Source: JACDAN01 sp963842235
GTDB lineage: Bacteria > Actinomycetota > Thermoleophilia > Gaiellales > Gaiellaceae
Direction of reading: 5' to 3'
DNA: 64,000 nucleotides
Assembly (NCBI GenBank): GCA_963842235.1
Contig: CAWJFT010000001.1
Coordinates: 1,612,001 to 1,676,000, forward strand
The notes under the pieces are model-generated. The model was given only the letters and a program-made list of their open reading frames with translations. It had not been told where the DNA came from and did no database searches. Below, piece by piece: positions 33,694 through 42,118 of this stretch. Within the stretch, counting starts at the first letter, position 1, and every line of letters begins with the position of its first letter. A program made the translations under genes and the position numbers.

Positions 33694-34432
33694 GGCCGAC
33701 CGCGCCGTTGATCGTCAGGCCGCCGTCGACGACGAGCTCCTGTCCGGTCAGATACCGAGCGCCGTCCGACACGAGGAAGAGGACGACGTCCGCGATTTCG
33801 TCGGCGCTTCCAATTCGACCGAGAGCGATCCGCTGTTCGTAGGTCCGGCGGACCTCAGGCGTATAGGCGCTGGCATTGAGCGGCGTGTCGACGGGGCCCG
33901 GAGCGACGGCGTTGACGGTGATGCCGGCCGGCGCGAGCTCGAGGGCCAGGACCTTCGTCAGGCCGACGATCGCACCCTTCGCCGCGGTGTAGGCGCCCAG
34001 CCCGGGCACGGCCTGGAAGGTGCACTGCGAGGTGACGTTGACGATCCGCCCGCCGCCGCCCTGCGTCTGCATCTGCCGCGCTGCCGCACGGCTGCCGTAG
34101 AAGTAGCCGTGCAGGTTGGCGCGCAGGAGGCCGTGCCAATCCTCGTCGCTCGTCTCCACGAGCGGCCGGACGAAAAGGCGCGCAGCGTTGTTCACCCAGA
34201 CGTCGATGCCGCCCCACTCGTCCACGACGCGCTGGGCCATGCGGTCGACGGCCTCTCGGTCGCCGGTGTCGCCGTGGACGAAGATGCCGTCGACGGGGTC
34301 GTCGCCATCCAGCGAGATGCCCGCGACTCTGGCGCCGGCCCGACCGAATGCCGTCGCGATCGCGGCGCCGATCCCGCTCGAGGCGCCAGTGACCACCACG
34401 CGCCGCTCGCTCACATCGAAAGCGGCAGACAC
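33680..34432 (-). CDS. SDR-family oxidoreductase (sugar/polyol dehydrogenase type)
   Basis: A 250-residue classical SDR from the GTG at 34430-34432. VVVTGASSGIGAAIATAFGRAG is the cofactor motif, DVWVNNAARLF the NNA motif, IVNVTSQCTF the catalytic Ser region (Ser in VTSQ), YTAAKGAIVGLTKVLALELA the YxxxK pair, and AVAPGPVDTPLN and LTGQELVVDGG follow. It is the first gene of the minus-strand catabolic operon (SDR, SMP-30, GntR, Gfo/Idh, isomerase) and starts 9 bp from the operator. Confidence 0.92.
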   Translation of the reverse strand: MSAAFDVSERRVVVTGASSGIGAAIATAFGRAGARVAGISLDGDDPVDGIFVHGDTGDREAVDRMAQRVVDEWGGIDVWVNNAARLFVRPLVETSDEDWHGLLRANLHGYFYGSRAAARQMQTQGGGGRIVNVTSQCTFQAVPGLGAYTAAKGAIVGLTKVLALELAPAGITVNAVAPGPVDTPLNASAYTPEVRRTYEQRIALGRIGSADEIADVVLFLVSDGARYLTGQELVVDGGLTINGAVGHVRD

Positions 34433-34440
34433 GGCGTGAC

Positions 34441-34458
34441 TGTATAGCTGTCTAGACG
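34441..34458. promoter_or_regulatory. Candidate GntR (HutC-type) operator between SDR and MetE-like genes
   Basis: TGTATAGCTGTCTAGACG contains the perfect palindrome GTCTAGAC at 34450-34457 and matches the site at 23209-23226 (opposite orientation) at 14 of 18 positions. It lies in the 47-bp gap between divergent operons, where one bound dimer could control both. Confidence 0.65.
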
Positions 34459-34479
34459 GGAGAGCAATAAGCTCTGCCC

Positions 34480-35508
34480 GTGCCGCATGAGCCCATCCGG
34501 ACAACCGTGGTGGGGAGCTATCCGTTTCCCGGCTGGCTCGAGCTGGCCGGCGTGCACCTCGACGAGCTGGGACCGGACGATCGCGAGGAGGCGACTCGCG
34601 ACGCGGTCTGGGCGGCCGTCGGCGACCAGCTTCGCGCCGGGCTCGACGTCATCACCGACGGCGAGCAGACCCGCTTCGACTTCAACCTCTCTTTCTACGC
34701 GTTCATCGACGGGCTCGAGCTCGACGACGAGCCGCGGCGCCGCTTCGGTCCGCCGGGTCACGACCAGCGCGGGCGCCACCGGATCGTCGGCGAGCTCACC
34801 GCTCCGAACGGGCTCGGCGTCGTGGCCGAGTGGGAGCGTCTCCGCAGCGTGGCTCCCCAAGACGCGCAGCTGAAGGCGAGCGTCCCCGGCCCGTACACGC
34901 TTGCCGGCCGCATCGAGCCGAGCGCGGACTATCCAGACCGCTGGGCCGTGACGGAGGCGCTGCTCCCGATCGTCCGCTCCGAGCTCGAGGCGCTGGTCGC
35001 CGCAGGCTGCGGGATCGTCACCGTCGACGAGCCGTCGATGAGCTGCTACGCCGACCGAGAAGATCCCGAGCGTCTCGTCGACACGTTCAACCGAACGGTC
35101 GAGCCCGTCGCCGGACGCTGTTACCTCGGCACGCACCTGTGCTTCGGCAACTACAAGGCGCGCGCCGTGGGCAAGCGCCGCTACGCGCCGATGTTCCCGG
35201 CCTTCCTCGAGCTCGCGGCGGAGGAGCTCCACCTGGAGATGGCGAGCCGCGAGTTCGCCGAGCTCGAGCTGATCGCCGAGATCGGCGAGCGGCACGACGT
35301 CGGCGTCGGCGTGATCGACGTCAAGAACTACTACGTCGAGACGCCGGCCGACGTCGAGGAGCGGATCCGCGCCTGCCTGCGGCACGTCTCGCCCGAGCGC
35401 CTGAGCGTCAGCCCGGACTGCGGCCTCTCGCAGACGGCGCGCTGGGCCGCGCAGCAGAAGCTCGCGAACATGGTCGAGGGCGCGCGGATCGTCCGGGAGT
35501 CGCTCTAG
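34480..35508 (+). CDS. Core-type cobalamin-independent methionine synthase (MetE C-terminal domain) family protein
   Basis: A 342-residue protein, GTG start. It corresponds only to the catalytic C-terminal barrel of MetE: TTVVGSYPFPGWL at the start, ASVPGPYTLAGR near 133, IVTVDEPSMSCY near 180, GTHLCFGNYK with His219 and Cys221 as zinc ligands, VGVGVIDVKNYYVETPADV, and SPDCGLSQTARW with Cys314 as the third ligand. Core-MetE proteins transfer methyl groups to thiols from donors other than folate triglutamate in some cases. Its place between a sugar operon and a phosphotriesterase-type lactonase is unexplained; demethylation or thiol-transfer in sugar breakdown is possible but speculative. Confidence 0.88.
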   Translation: MPHEPIRTTVVGSYPFPGWLELAGVHLDELGPDDREEATRDAVWAAVGDQLRAGLDVITDGEQTRFDFNLSFYAFIDGLELDDEPRRRFGPPGHDQRGRHRIVGELTAPNGLGVVAEWERLRSVAPQDAQLKASVPGPYTLAGRIEPSADYPDRWAVTEALLPIVRSELEALVAAGCGIVTVDEPSMSCYADREDPERLVDTFNRTVEPVAGRCYLGTHLCFGNYKARAVGKRRYAPMFPAFLELAAEELHLEMASREFAELELIAEIGERHDVGVGVIDVKNYYVETPADVEERIRACLRHVSPERLSVSPDCGLSQTARWAAQQKLANMVEGARIVRESL

Positions 35509-35673
35509 GAGGGTTTGGCGGAATGCCGCTCGTCGCAGGAGTGCGATGGTCGTTCCGAGGCAAGGACGCAGGGAGCCCCCGTATCAGTAGATACGGGGGC
35601 GACTGAGGACGCGGCCTCGGGGCGAGCAGCGTGCTCCTGCGGCACAGACTGTATTTCGCCAAACCCTCCTAGA
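35504..35673. repeat. 170-bp long inverted repeat with nested stems, spanning both flanking stop codons
   Basis: Outer arms 35504-35524 and 35653-35673 (TCTAGGAGGGTTTGGCG at the left tip) match at 20 of 21 positions. Further in, GCAGGAG/CTCCTGC (35535-35541, 35634-35640), CCGAGGC/GCCTCGG (35555-35561, 35614-35620) and GCCCCCGTATC/GATACGGGGGC (35575-35585, 35590-35600, loop AGTA) share the same axis. The mismatch in the outer arm is G-U in + strand RNA, as are the near-stem mismatches at 35533, 35542 and 35543. The TAG stops of both convergent genes lie inside the arms. No protein is encoded. Confidence 0.85.
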
Positions 35674-36556
35674 ACGCGAAGGCGCCCGCCGGGTTCGCGA
35701 CGAAGATCCGGTCGGAGAGCTCCTGTCCGAGCTCCCGCTCGAGGCGCGGCTTGAAGCGGGCGAAGACGTAGTCGAGCCCCGGTCCTCCGCCGTAGGCGCG
35801 CAGCATCGAGCGTCGGCCCGTGTCGCCGCCGAGCAGCAGCCGGTCGGCGCAGCCTCGCTCCGCCAGGTCGGAGATCAGGCCGAGGATCGTCGAGTCCGGC
35901 CAGTATTTCGTCCGCCCGGGCCCGTCGAGCTGCAGCCAGGCGCCCGTCGCGGCGGTCTCGACATGCTCGCCGGGATCGGGGTTCCGGTCGACATGGGCGA
36001 GGATCACCCGGTCGGGCGGCACGCCCAGGTCACGCAGCCGCTCGACGATGGCGAGCCCCATCGTCCCGTGCTCGGTGTGCACGCAGACCGGCGCGCCGAC
36101 CTCGCGATGGGCAGCCGCGGCGGCCGCGAACGCCTTCGCCTCGAACGGGCTGATCGCGTGGTAGCCGGCGCCAACTTTGATGATCCCGCACTGCTCGAGA
36201 TCGGCGACGAAACGGGCGGCGAGCGCCTCCACGGCCTGCCCGCGCACCGGATCCTCCGGCGCGTAGTGCACGTCGCGGTGCAGCCCCGTCGCCGCGACGA
36301 CGTGGAGACCGGTTGCCTCGGAGACTCCACGCAACCCCTCAAGGTCGCGCCCGAGCCCGATCGGCGTCCAATCGACCAAAGCCCGCGCGCCGGCGGCACG
36401 CAGCGCCGTCGCCTCCTCGATCGCTTTACCGACGTCGGAGTACTCGTCGCCCAGCTGCGCCGGCGTTACGAGGAAGAGATGCTCGTGCGCATCGCAGGGC
36501 CCGAGCTCCTCCGGGGCGATATCGCCGCGGATCGTCCGGACGATCTGTCGGGCCAT
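35669..36556 (-). CDS. Phosphotriesterase-family hydrolase (probable sugar lactonase)
   Basis: A 295-residue metal-dependent amidohydrolase-fold enzyme. PCDAHEHLFLV gives His24 and His26, GIIKVGAGY the bridging carbamylated Lys127, VCVHTEHGTM His160, VILAHVDRNPDPGEH His188 and LLLGGDTGRRS Asp245, the full binuclear set. Bacterial members outside the organophosphate hydrolases are mostly lactonases, including sugar lactone phosphatases of catabolic clusters. It is in the same locus as the SMP-30 lactonase and the MetE-like gene, separated from the latter by the inverted repeat. Confidence 0.92.
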   Translation of the reverse strand: MARQIVRTIRGDIAPEELGPCDAHEHLFLVTPAQLGDEYSDVGKAIEEATALRAAGARALVDWTPIGLGRDLEGLRGVSEATGLHVVAATGLHRDVHYAPEDPVRGQAVEALAARFVADLEQCGIIKVGAGYHAISPFEAKAFAAAAAAHREVGAPVCVHTEHGTMGLAIVERLRDLGVPPDRVILAHVDRNPDPGEHVETAATGAWLQLDGPGRTKYWPDSTILGLISDLAERGCADRLLLGGDTGRRSMLRAYGGGPGLDYVFARFKPRLERELGQELSDRIFVANPAGAFAF

Positions 36557-36567
36557 GACGCGAGACT

Positions 36568-37158
36568 ATGGGAGTGGATTCGCTTGCGTACGTCGTGACG
36601 TCCGGGTGGGCGAGCGGCGTCAACGTCTACGCAACGGTGCTCGTCACCGGGCTGCTCGGCCGCGTCGGCGGGGTTGACGGCGTGCCCGACGTCCTCCAGC
36701 GAACCGACGTCCTCATCTTCGCCGCCGCCCTCTGGGCCGTCGAGTTCGTCGCCGACAAGATCCCCTACGTCGACAACGTGTGGGACGCCGTCCACACGTT
36801 TATCCGGCCGACGATCGGCGCGATCATCGGCGCGCTGCTCGCGGGCGAGGCGCAGGATGTCCACGAAGCGTTCTGGGCCGTGCTCGGCGGCTCGACGGCA
36901 CTCGCGAGCCACGCGGCGAAGGCCGGCCTGCGGCTCGCGGTCAACGCGTCGCCCGAGCCGTTTTCGAACATCATCCTCAGCCTGCTCGAGGACGGAGCCG
37001 TGGTCGGCGTGATCCTGTTCTCCGTCGACCATCCCCACGCCGCTCTGGCGATCGCGCTGGCGCTGATGGCCGGCGCCGGCATTCTGCTCGTCGTCCTCTT
37101 CCGCGCGATCCAGAGGACCGTGGCCCGGTTCCTCGGCGAAAGCGCGGCGCCTACCTGA
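36568..37158 (+). CDS. DUF4126 domain-containing membrane protein
   Basis: A 196-residue protein with about five hydrophobic helices. VTSGWASGVNVYATVLVTGLLGRVG at the start, FVADKIPYVDNVWDAVHTFIRP (about 60-81) and GSTALASHAAKAGLRLAVNASPEPFSNI are the conserved blocks of DUF4126, which often resembles a small TM transporter of unknown substrate. Start at ATG 36568, divergent from the phosphotriesterase-type gene with 11 bp between. Confidence 0.88.
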   Translation: MGVDSLAYVVTSGWASGVNVYATVLVTGLLGRVGGVDGVPDVLQRTDVLIFAAALWAVEFVADKIPYVDNVWDAVHTFIRPTIGAIIGALLAGEAQDVHEAFWAVLGGSTALASHAAKAGLRLAVNASPEPFSNIILSLLEDGAVVGVILFSVDHPHAALAIALALMAGAGILLVVLFRAIQRTVARFLGESAAPT

Positions 37159-38443
37159 GCAAGCTGCGGTCGAAAAAGCCGATGACGCGCCGCTCGTACT
37201 CCTCCGGCGCGGCGTCGATGGCGCCGGTGTGTCCGCCGGGAGCGGCCCAGTACTCCTTCGGCCCCTTCGCGGCTTCGTAGTACCTCTTGGTGAGCGTCTC
37301 GCCGCCCTGGCCCGGCGTGGCGTGGATGAAGAGCGCCGGCTGGGTGATCTCCGCGCTCAGGTCGGTGAGCGAGCGCGGCGGCAGGTTGCTGGTCCAGACG
37401 GCCGACCCCACAGTGACGAGGCCAAACGCCCAGGAGCCAATGACTTTCTCGGCCCCGTCCATGTGGACGGCCTCGCGGGCTGATCTAACGCCTGCGCCCT
37501 CGGAGACGACTGCCTTGAGCTCGTCGTTCTCGGCCGCCTCCTGGAGCATCATCTCGCCGCCGACCGAGAGGCCGAGCCCGCCGATCCTCTCGTCCTCCAC
37601 CTCCGGCCGCGCCTTGAGGAAGGCGATCGCCCCCTCGATGTCGCGAGTGCCCTCCCAGCCGAGGAGGTTCGGATCGCCCTCGCTCTCGCCCTCACCGCGC
37701 CGGTCGAAGAGCAAGACGCCGTAGCCGTGACGCGCGAGCAACTTGGCCGGCTTCTGCGGCCCCCTCCGACCGGGAAACGAGATCACGGCAGCGCCGTTCT
37801 TCGATGGCACGTACCAGCCCTCGAGCCGCAGGCCGTCGGGCGTCGTGAAGGAGATCTCCTGGAATGCTGTTCCAAGTTGCGGCTCAGGCACATACGCCCG
37901 CGCCGCGTGCGTGATGGCGTACGACTCCCCGAGCGGATAGATGACGAAGTACGCACCCAAGAGAAGGCCGAGGGCGATCAACACGCGGCGGGCGTAGCGC
38001 CAAACGAGGCTGCCGCCCTTCCTCGACCTCCAGAACGTCACGAAGCCGACGCCTATGAGGAGCAGGCCCGCGGGGATCATGAGAATCCCGGTGTAGTCGT
38101 CGCCGGAAAGACCGCGCTCCCGCATGTAGTAGCCGGCCTCGGAGGCGCCCATGACGACCATGAAGACACCGACACCAAGAGCGAGCGTCGCCCGGGCGCC
38201 GGCTCGTAGGCGCGGAAAGGCCCAGGCGCAGAGCACGAAGAGCCCCGTCTGGATGAGCCCTCCGACCAGGTGGTCGCCGGCGGACGTACCCGGCTGCGGC
38301 TGGAGGAAGTTGTCGTCAACGACGTGAACCGCGCCGACGGCGAACGCGAGCCGGGCGAGGCCCGTCTCGGTGAGAAGGGCTGCCGCGACGCTAGTCGCGG
38401 CAGCCCTTCTCGATTCCACTGACGGCTGAGCGGTGGTCGACAT
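37151..38443 (-). CDS. Alpha/beta hydrolase with N-terminal membrane domain
   Basis: A 430-residue protein from the ATG at 38441-38443. Four to five hydrophobic helices fill residues about 20-165 (AGDHLVGGLIQTGLFVLCAW, DYTGILMIPAGLLLIGVGFV). The hydrolase part starts near TAFQEISFTTPDGLRLEGWYVP, with ISFPGRRG (oxyanion), YGVLLFDRRGEGES, GGLGLSVGGEM (nucleophile Ser in GxSxG) and a late GGHTGAID His. This layout resembles the X-Pro dipeptidyl/serine-esterase-like actinobacterial membrane hydrolases; substrate unknown. A perfect 18-bp palindrome lies inside codons 12-24. Confidence 0.85.
   Translation of the reverse strand: MSTTAQPSVESRRAAATSVAAALLTETGLARLAFAVGAVHVVDDNFLQPQPGTSAGDHLVGGLIQTGLFVLCAWAFPRLRAGARATLALGVGVFMVVMGASEAGYYMRERGLSGDDYTGILMIPAGLLLIGVGFVTFWRSRKGGSLVWRYARRVLIALGLLLGAYFVIYPLGESYAITHAARAYVPEPQLGTAFQEISFTTPDGLRLEGWYVPSKNGAAVISFPGRRGPQKPAKLLARHGYGVLLFDRRGEGESEGDPNLLGWEGTRDIEGAIAFLKARPEVEDERIGGLGLSVGGEMMLQEAAENDELKAVVSEGAGVRSAREAVHMDGAEKVIGSWAFGLVTVGSAVWTSNLPPRSLTDLSAEITQPALFIHATPGQGGETLTKRYYEAAKGPKEYWAAPGGHTGAIDAAPEEYERRVIGFFDRSLLR
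38372..38411 (-). terminator. Perfect 18-bp stem-loop inside the 5' end of the hydrolase gene
   Basis: GAGAAGGGCTGCCGCGAC (38372-38389) and its exact complement (38394-38411) are separated by GCTA. It lies 41 bp after the stop of the upstream MMPL gene on the same strand and looks like its terminator, but is inside the hydrolase coding region, encoding an Ala/Arg-rich patch. No U-tract follows. It may attenuate the downstream gene or show that translation starts elsewhere. Confidence 0.6.
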
Positions 38444-38451
38444 CGCAGCAG

Positions 38452-40665
38452 CTACACGCTCGGTGTCGGGACGGCCGGCGCCTCGGCCGGCTCGAGCTTC
38501 TCGCCATGCTCGAAGTGCGGGAGCCACTCGAGCCACTTCGGCAGGTACCAGTTCCAGTCGCCGAGCAGCTTCATCGAAGCCGGCAGCAGGATCGCCCGGA
38601 CGATCGTCGCGTCGATGAGGATCGCGGCAGCGAGCCCGACGCCGAACTGCTTGAAGATCATCGCCTGCAGCGTCCCGAAGATCGCGAAGACGCCGACCAT
38701 GACGATCGCGGCGCTCGTGACCACGCCTGCAGTCGATTTGATCCCGTACGAGATCGACTCCTCCGTGTTCATCCCGCGGTCGTACGCCTCACGGATCCGG
38801 CTGAGGATGAACACGTGGTAGTCCATCGAGAGGCCGAAGAGGATCACGAACAGCAGGATCGGGAGGAAGGGATCGATTCCGCCCGTGTTCTCGAAGCCGA
38901 GGATCTGCTTCCCCCAACCGTGCTGGAAGACGAGGACGAGGATGCCGTACGCCGCCCCGACGGATAGGAGGTTCAGAACGATCGCCTTCGCCCCGATCAC
39001 GATCGAGCGGAAGGTCACGAGCATCAGCGCGAATGCGAACAGCAGCACAAACCCGAACACGAGCGGTGCGACCCTCTTCATCTGGTCGCTGAAGTCCTTG
39101 GCCTGCGCCGTCGTTCCCGTTACGCCGACTTCTGCGTCGGCGAGGGTTCCCAGCGTCGGAGGGATGATCTCGCCTCGCAACGCCGTGAGTGCCTGGTTCG
39201 ACGTCGAGTCGATCCCGTCTCCTTCGATCGGGATGGAGATCGCCGCGACCGTCTTCGCTGCGTTGACGTCGACGTCGATCGGCTCGTTCATGACGCCGCT
39301 GTCGATCGCCCGCCATTTGAGCTGGCCGATCGCCTCGAGCGCCTCGGGCGTCTCGACGTTCGGCGCCTTTAGGACAACGGTTGCGCCGATCTCCGTTCCC
39401 GGAAAGGCGACTTTGAGCCGGTTGTAGGTGCCCAGGTACTTCTGCGGATACGTATCGATGCCCGGTTGCGCCGTGCGGAGCTGGTAGGCGGGCAGCGCGA
39501 GCGCGACGAGCAGGCCACCGGCCAGGACGACCGACACGACCGGGTGCCGGAGGACGCGATCGATGATCGCTCCCCAGACCCGTCCCCCGCCGTCGTCGCG
39601 CCTGAGGCGGTGCACGAACGGCACCCGCAGGCGGTCGACGTTGTCGCCGAGCTTCGAGAGCAAAGCCGGCAGCACGGTCAGCGATCCGAGCAGGGCGACC
39701 GCGACCACGGTCATCGTGGCCACGCCGAACGAAGCAAAGTCGGCGCTAAACGTGAGCAGCATGCCCGCCATCGCGACCAGCACCGTGAGCCCGGAAATGA
39801 GCACCGAACGACCGGACGTGGTGGCGGCGGCCTCGAGCGCAGCCTCTTCACTGCGGCCCGCGGCACGCTCCTCGCGTTCCCGCTTCAAATAGAACATCGT
39901 GTAGTCGACACCGACGGCGAGCCCGATCAGAAGAATGATCGCGCCGACTGCGTCGGACATCGGCAGCGCCTTGCTGATGAGCGCTACGAGGCCGAGGGTG
40001 GCGAGCGCCGCCGTGAGACCCAGCAGGAGCGGGATGCCGGCTGCAACGAGGGCTCCGAACGCGACGAGGAGGATCAGCAGCGTCAGCGGCACGGAGAAGA
40101 GGCCGGCCTTCTTCAGATCGCTGTAGAAATCCTTCTGGATCGCCTTCCCGGTGCTCTCGCCGAACGACCCGACGAAGAACTCGGGGTGTGCTTTCTGGAT
40201 TTCCTTGACACGCGCAACGATCGGATCGACCTTGTCCGCAGCGTCCTCGGACGGACCTCGGATCTCCATCGGGACGAGCACCGAGTGCTTATCCGCGGAG
40301 ATCTGACCGCCGTTCTCGGGGTCGAGCGGCGACTCGACCTTCGCGACCGCATCGAGGCCCGAGACTCCGGCGACGACGGATTGCACCACGGCCTTGAACG
40401 CGGGAGAGGTTGCCCTGAGCGTGGGATGCTGGATCAGGACGCTCTCACCGCCCGGCTGCTTGAAGTCCTCGTAGAGGATCGTGTCCGCTCGCCCCGACTC
40501 GCCCGGTCCCGACGTCTCGAAGACGATGGTCTTCAGGGGTGAGGCGATGCTGATCGCAAACAGGACGATGGCGATCCCGAGCCAGCCGAAGATCGCAGTC
40601 TTTCGATGATGCGCGCTCCAGCGCGCCATGCGTGCCGCGAGGTTGTGTTTCTGGGGACCGTTCAC
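38452..40665 (-). CDS. MMPL-family RND transporter
   Basis: A 737-residue protein from the GTG at 40663-40665 (GGAGG 10 bases upstream). Two halves, each with an extracytoplasmic domain and about six helices: GWLGIAIVLFAISIASPL at the start, LIGLAVGVDYTMFYLKREREER with the Asp-Tyr pair of the proton relay, GLSMDYHVFILSRIREAYDRG as its second copy, and VGLAAAILIDATIVRAILLPASMKLLG. The Asp-Tyr pairs indicate a proton-driven exporter. MmpL proteins export lipids, siderophores and drugs. Its terminator-like stem is noted separately. Confidence 0.93.
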   Translation of the reverse strand: MNGPQKHNLAARMARWSAHHRKTAIFGWLGIAIVLFAISIASPLKTIVFETSGPGESGRADTILYEDFKQPGGESVLIQHPTLRATSPAFKAVVQSVVAGVSGLDAVAKVESPLDPENGGQISADKHSVLVPMEIRGPSEDAADKVDPIVARVKEIQKAHPEFFVGSFGESTGKAIQKDFYSDLKKAGLFSVPLTLLILLVAFGALVAAGIPLLLGLTAALATLGLVALISKALPMSDAVGAIILLIGLAVGVDYTMFYLKREREERAAGRSEEAALEAAATTSGRSVLISGLTVLVAMAGMLLTFSADFASFGVATMTVVAVALLGSLTVLPALLSKLGDNVDRLRVPFVHRLRRDDGGGRVWGAIIDRVLRHPVVSVVLAGGLLVALALPAYQLRTAQPGIDTYPQKYLGTYNRLKVAFPGTEIGATVVLKAPNVETPEALEAIGQLKWRAIDSGVMNEPIDVDVNAAKTVAAISIPIEGDGIDSTSNQALTALRGEIIPPTLGTLADAEVGVTGTTAQAKDFSDQMKRVAPLVFGFVLLFAFALMLVTFRSIVIGAKAIVLNLLSVGAAYGILVLVFQHGWGKQILGFENTGGIDPFLPILLFVILFGLSMDYHVFILSRIREAYDRGMNTEESISYGIKSTAGVVTSAAIVMVGVFAIFGTLQAMIFKQFGVGLAAAILIDATIVRAILLPASMKLLGDWNWYLPKWLEWLPHFEHGEKLEPAEAPAVPTPSV

Positions 40666-40684
40666 AGGGCTGCCTCCTTCACGT

Positions 40685-41387
40685 TCACGGGACGAGGACG
40701 GGTTGGGCCTCAGGGATCGGTGCACGGGCGCGCATGACCTCGAGCCAGGCGACGCCGAGGCCGAAGAGCGCGATCCCGATCGGGCCGGTCGGGAAGGGAT
40801 GGCCGACGGCGAAGATCGCGGCGCCGATCGCCATGAGCAGCGGTCGGACCGAGGCCGCCGATTTGCCTGACGGCGAGGGCTGCAGCGAGGGCCATGGCGA
40901 ACCAGGCGAGGCCCGAGGCGACCCAGATGACGATGCCGATGTAGTCCGTGCCATCCGTCCAGGATTCGCTGCACGACAGCGGCATCGGACGCGCTCATGC
41001 CGTTCGCCTCGCGGACGACCTGCCCGAGGCCGACGCCCGCGATCGCGTCGAGCATGGAGTAGGCGATCGCATAGGGGACGATTGCGACGCGAGCGATCTG
41101 CGCGGCTCGTCCCGGAAGATCCTTGACGAGGAGCCAGATCCCCCAGGCAAGCAGCAGGATGAGCACCGGCTGGACGAGGTGGAGCCCGAGGTAGAGGCTG
41201 GTTTCGTCGCCGACGTTGATTTCGGCGGGATGGACCGCGCCGAGCACGATGTAGCCGGCAACAGCGAGGAAGAGAAAGCCTCGACGTAGCCACGTCTCAC
41301 GCTCGCCGGTGCCGGCACAAGGGCCTCGGCTCCTGGCGAAGCGGCGGGCTCGGGCTCCGGCTCGTGCTGGATGATTCGCGTCTTCAC
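40685..41387 (-). pseudogene. Polytopic membrane protein with about three frameshifts
   Basis: From the ATG at 41385-41387 the first frame gives MKTRIIQHEPEPEPAASPG, then the next frame ETWLRRGFLFLAVAGYIVLG and LHLVQPVLILLLAWGIWLLV to AAVVQRILD, a third frame YIGIVIWVASGLAWFAMALAAALAV, and a fourth reading ASVRPLLMAIGAAIFAVGHP to a stop at 40685. Joined, they make about 230 residues with five to six helices and sensible hydrophobic spacing. The family is not recognised. Either decayed or affected by indel errors in this region. Confidence 0.6.
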
Positions 41388-41470
41388 CCCTCCACGCTCG
41401 CACCCAGGGCTTGCGCCGAGAAGACGGGAGACTTGTCGTTTAGGGGGCGGTTTTCTGGTGTTTTGAGTAG

Positions 41471-42118
41471 TTACGAGCGGAGGTACAACAGCACGGCCAG
41501 CACGCGCCGAGACTCGGTGCCGGTCGACGGCAATCCGAGCTTGCCGAAGATGCTGGAGACGTACTTCTCGACTGCCCGGACGGTGATCACGAGACTGTCA
41601 GCGATCCCCTGGTTGGAGCTTCCCGAAGCCATCAGCTCGAGCACCTCGCGCTCGCGCGGCGTCAGCTGTGCGATCGGATCGTCGGGCCGCTGACGCGCGA
41701 GCAGCGTCGAGACGATGATCGGGTCGAGCACCGAGCCGCCCTCGCCGACTCGACTTAACCGCCGCGACGAAGTCGTTGACGTCGCCTGACCCGGTCCTTG
41801 AGCAGGTAGCCGACGCCCTCGGCGGAGTCGGCGAGGAGCTTCATCGCGAGCCCGACCTCGACGTACTGCGACAGCACGAGAACACCGACGGACGGATGGC
41901 TGGCTCGAAGCTCGAGCGCAGCCCGGAGCCCCTCGTCGTTGTGGGTGGGAGGGAGACCGGATGTCCATGATCACGACGTCCGGCGGGAAACTGCGCACCC
42001 TGAGCATGAGGTCATCCGCGTTCTCGCACTGGGCGACGACGTCGAAACCGGCCTCGTCCAGGAGCCGCGCGACGCCCTCACGCAAGAGGACACTGTCCTC
42101 GGCGATCGCTACCTGCAC
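41471..42118 (-). pseudogene. NarL/LuxR-family response regulator with at least three frameshifts
   Basis: From the GTG at 42116-42118: VQVAIAEDSVLLREGVARLL and PPDVVIMDIR (phospho-Asp) are in one frame; LPPTHNDEGLRAALELRASH, LSQYVEVGLAMKLLADSAEG and VGYLLKDRV continue in the next; DVNDFVAAVK needs another shift; and RVGEGGSVLDPIIVSTLL, LTPREREVLELMASGSSNQG and VEKYVSSIFGKLGL complete the LuxR output domain. With the shifts repaired it is a normal 215-residue regulator, partner of the kinase immediately upstream (10-bp overlap). Confidence 0.75.

Noticed and set aside
34461..34478. Small inverted repeat AGAGC/GCTCT before the MetE-like start
   Set aside because: Only 5-6 bp stem with no support; likely chance next to the stronger GntR-type operator.
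38452..41403. A 983-codon open frame joining a membrane protein to the MMPL transporter
   Set aside because: The MMPL part has its own GTG start (40665) with a ribosome-binding site; the upstream piece is another gene read through after a frameshift.
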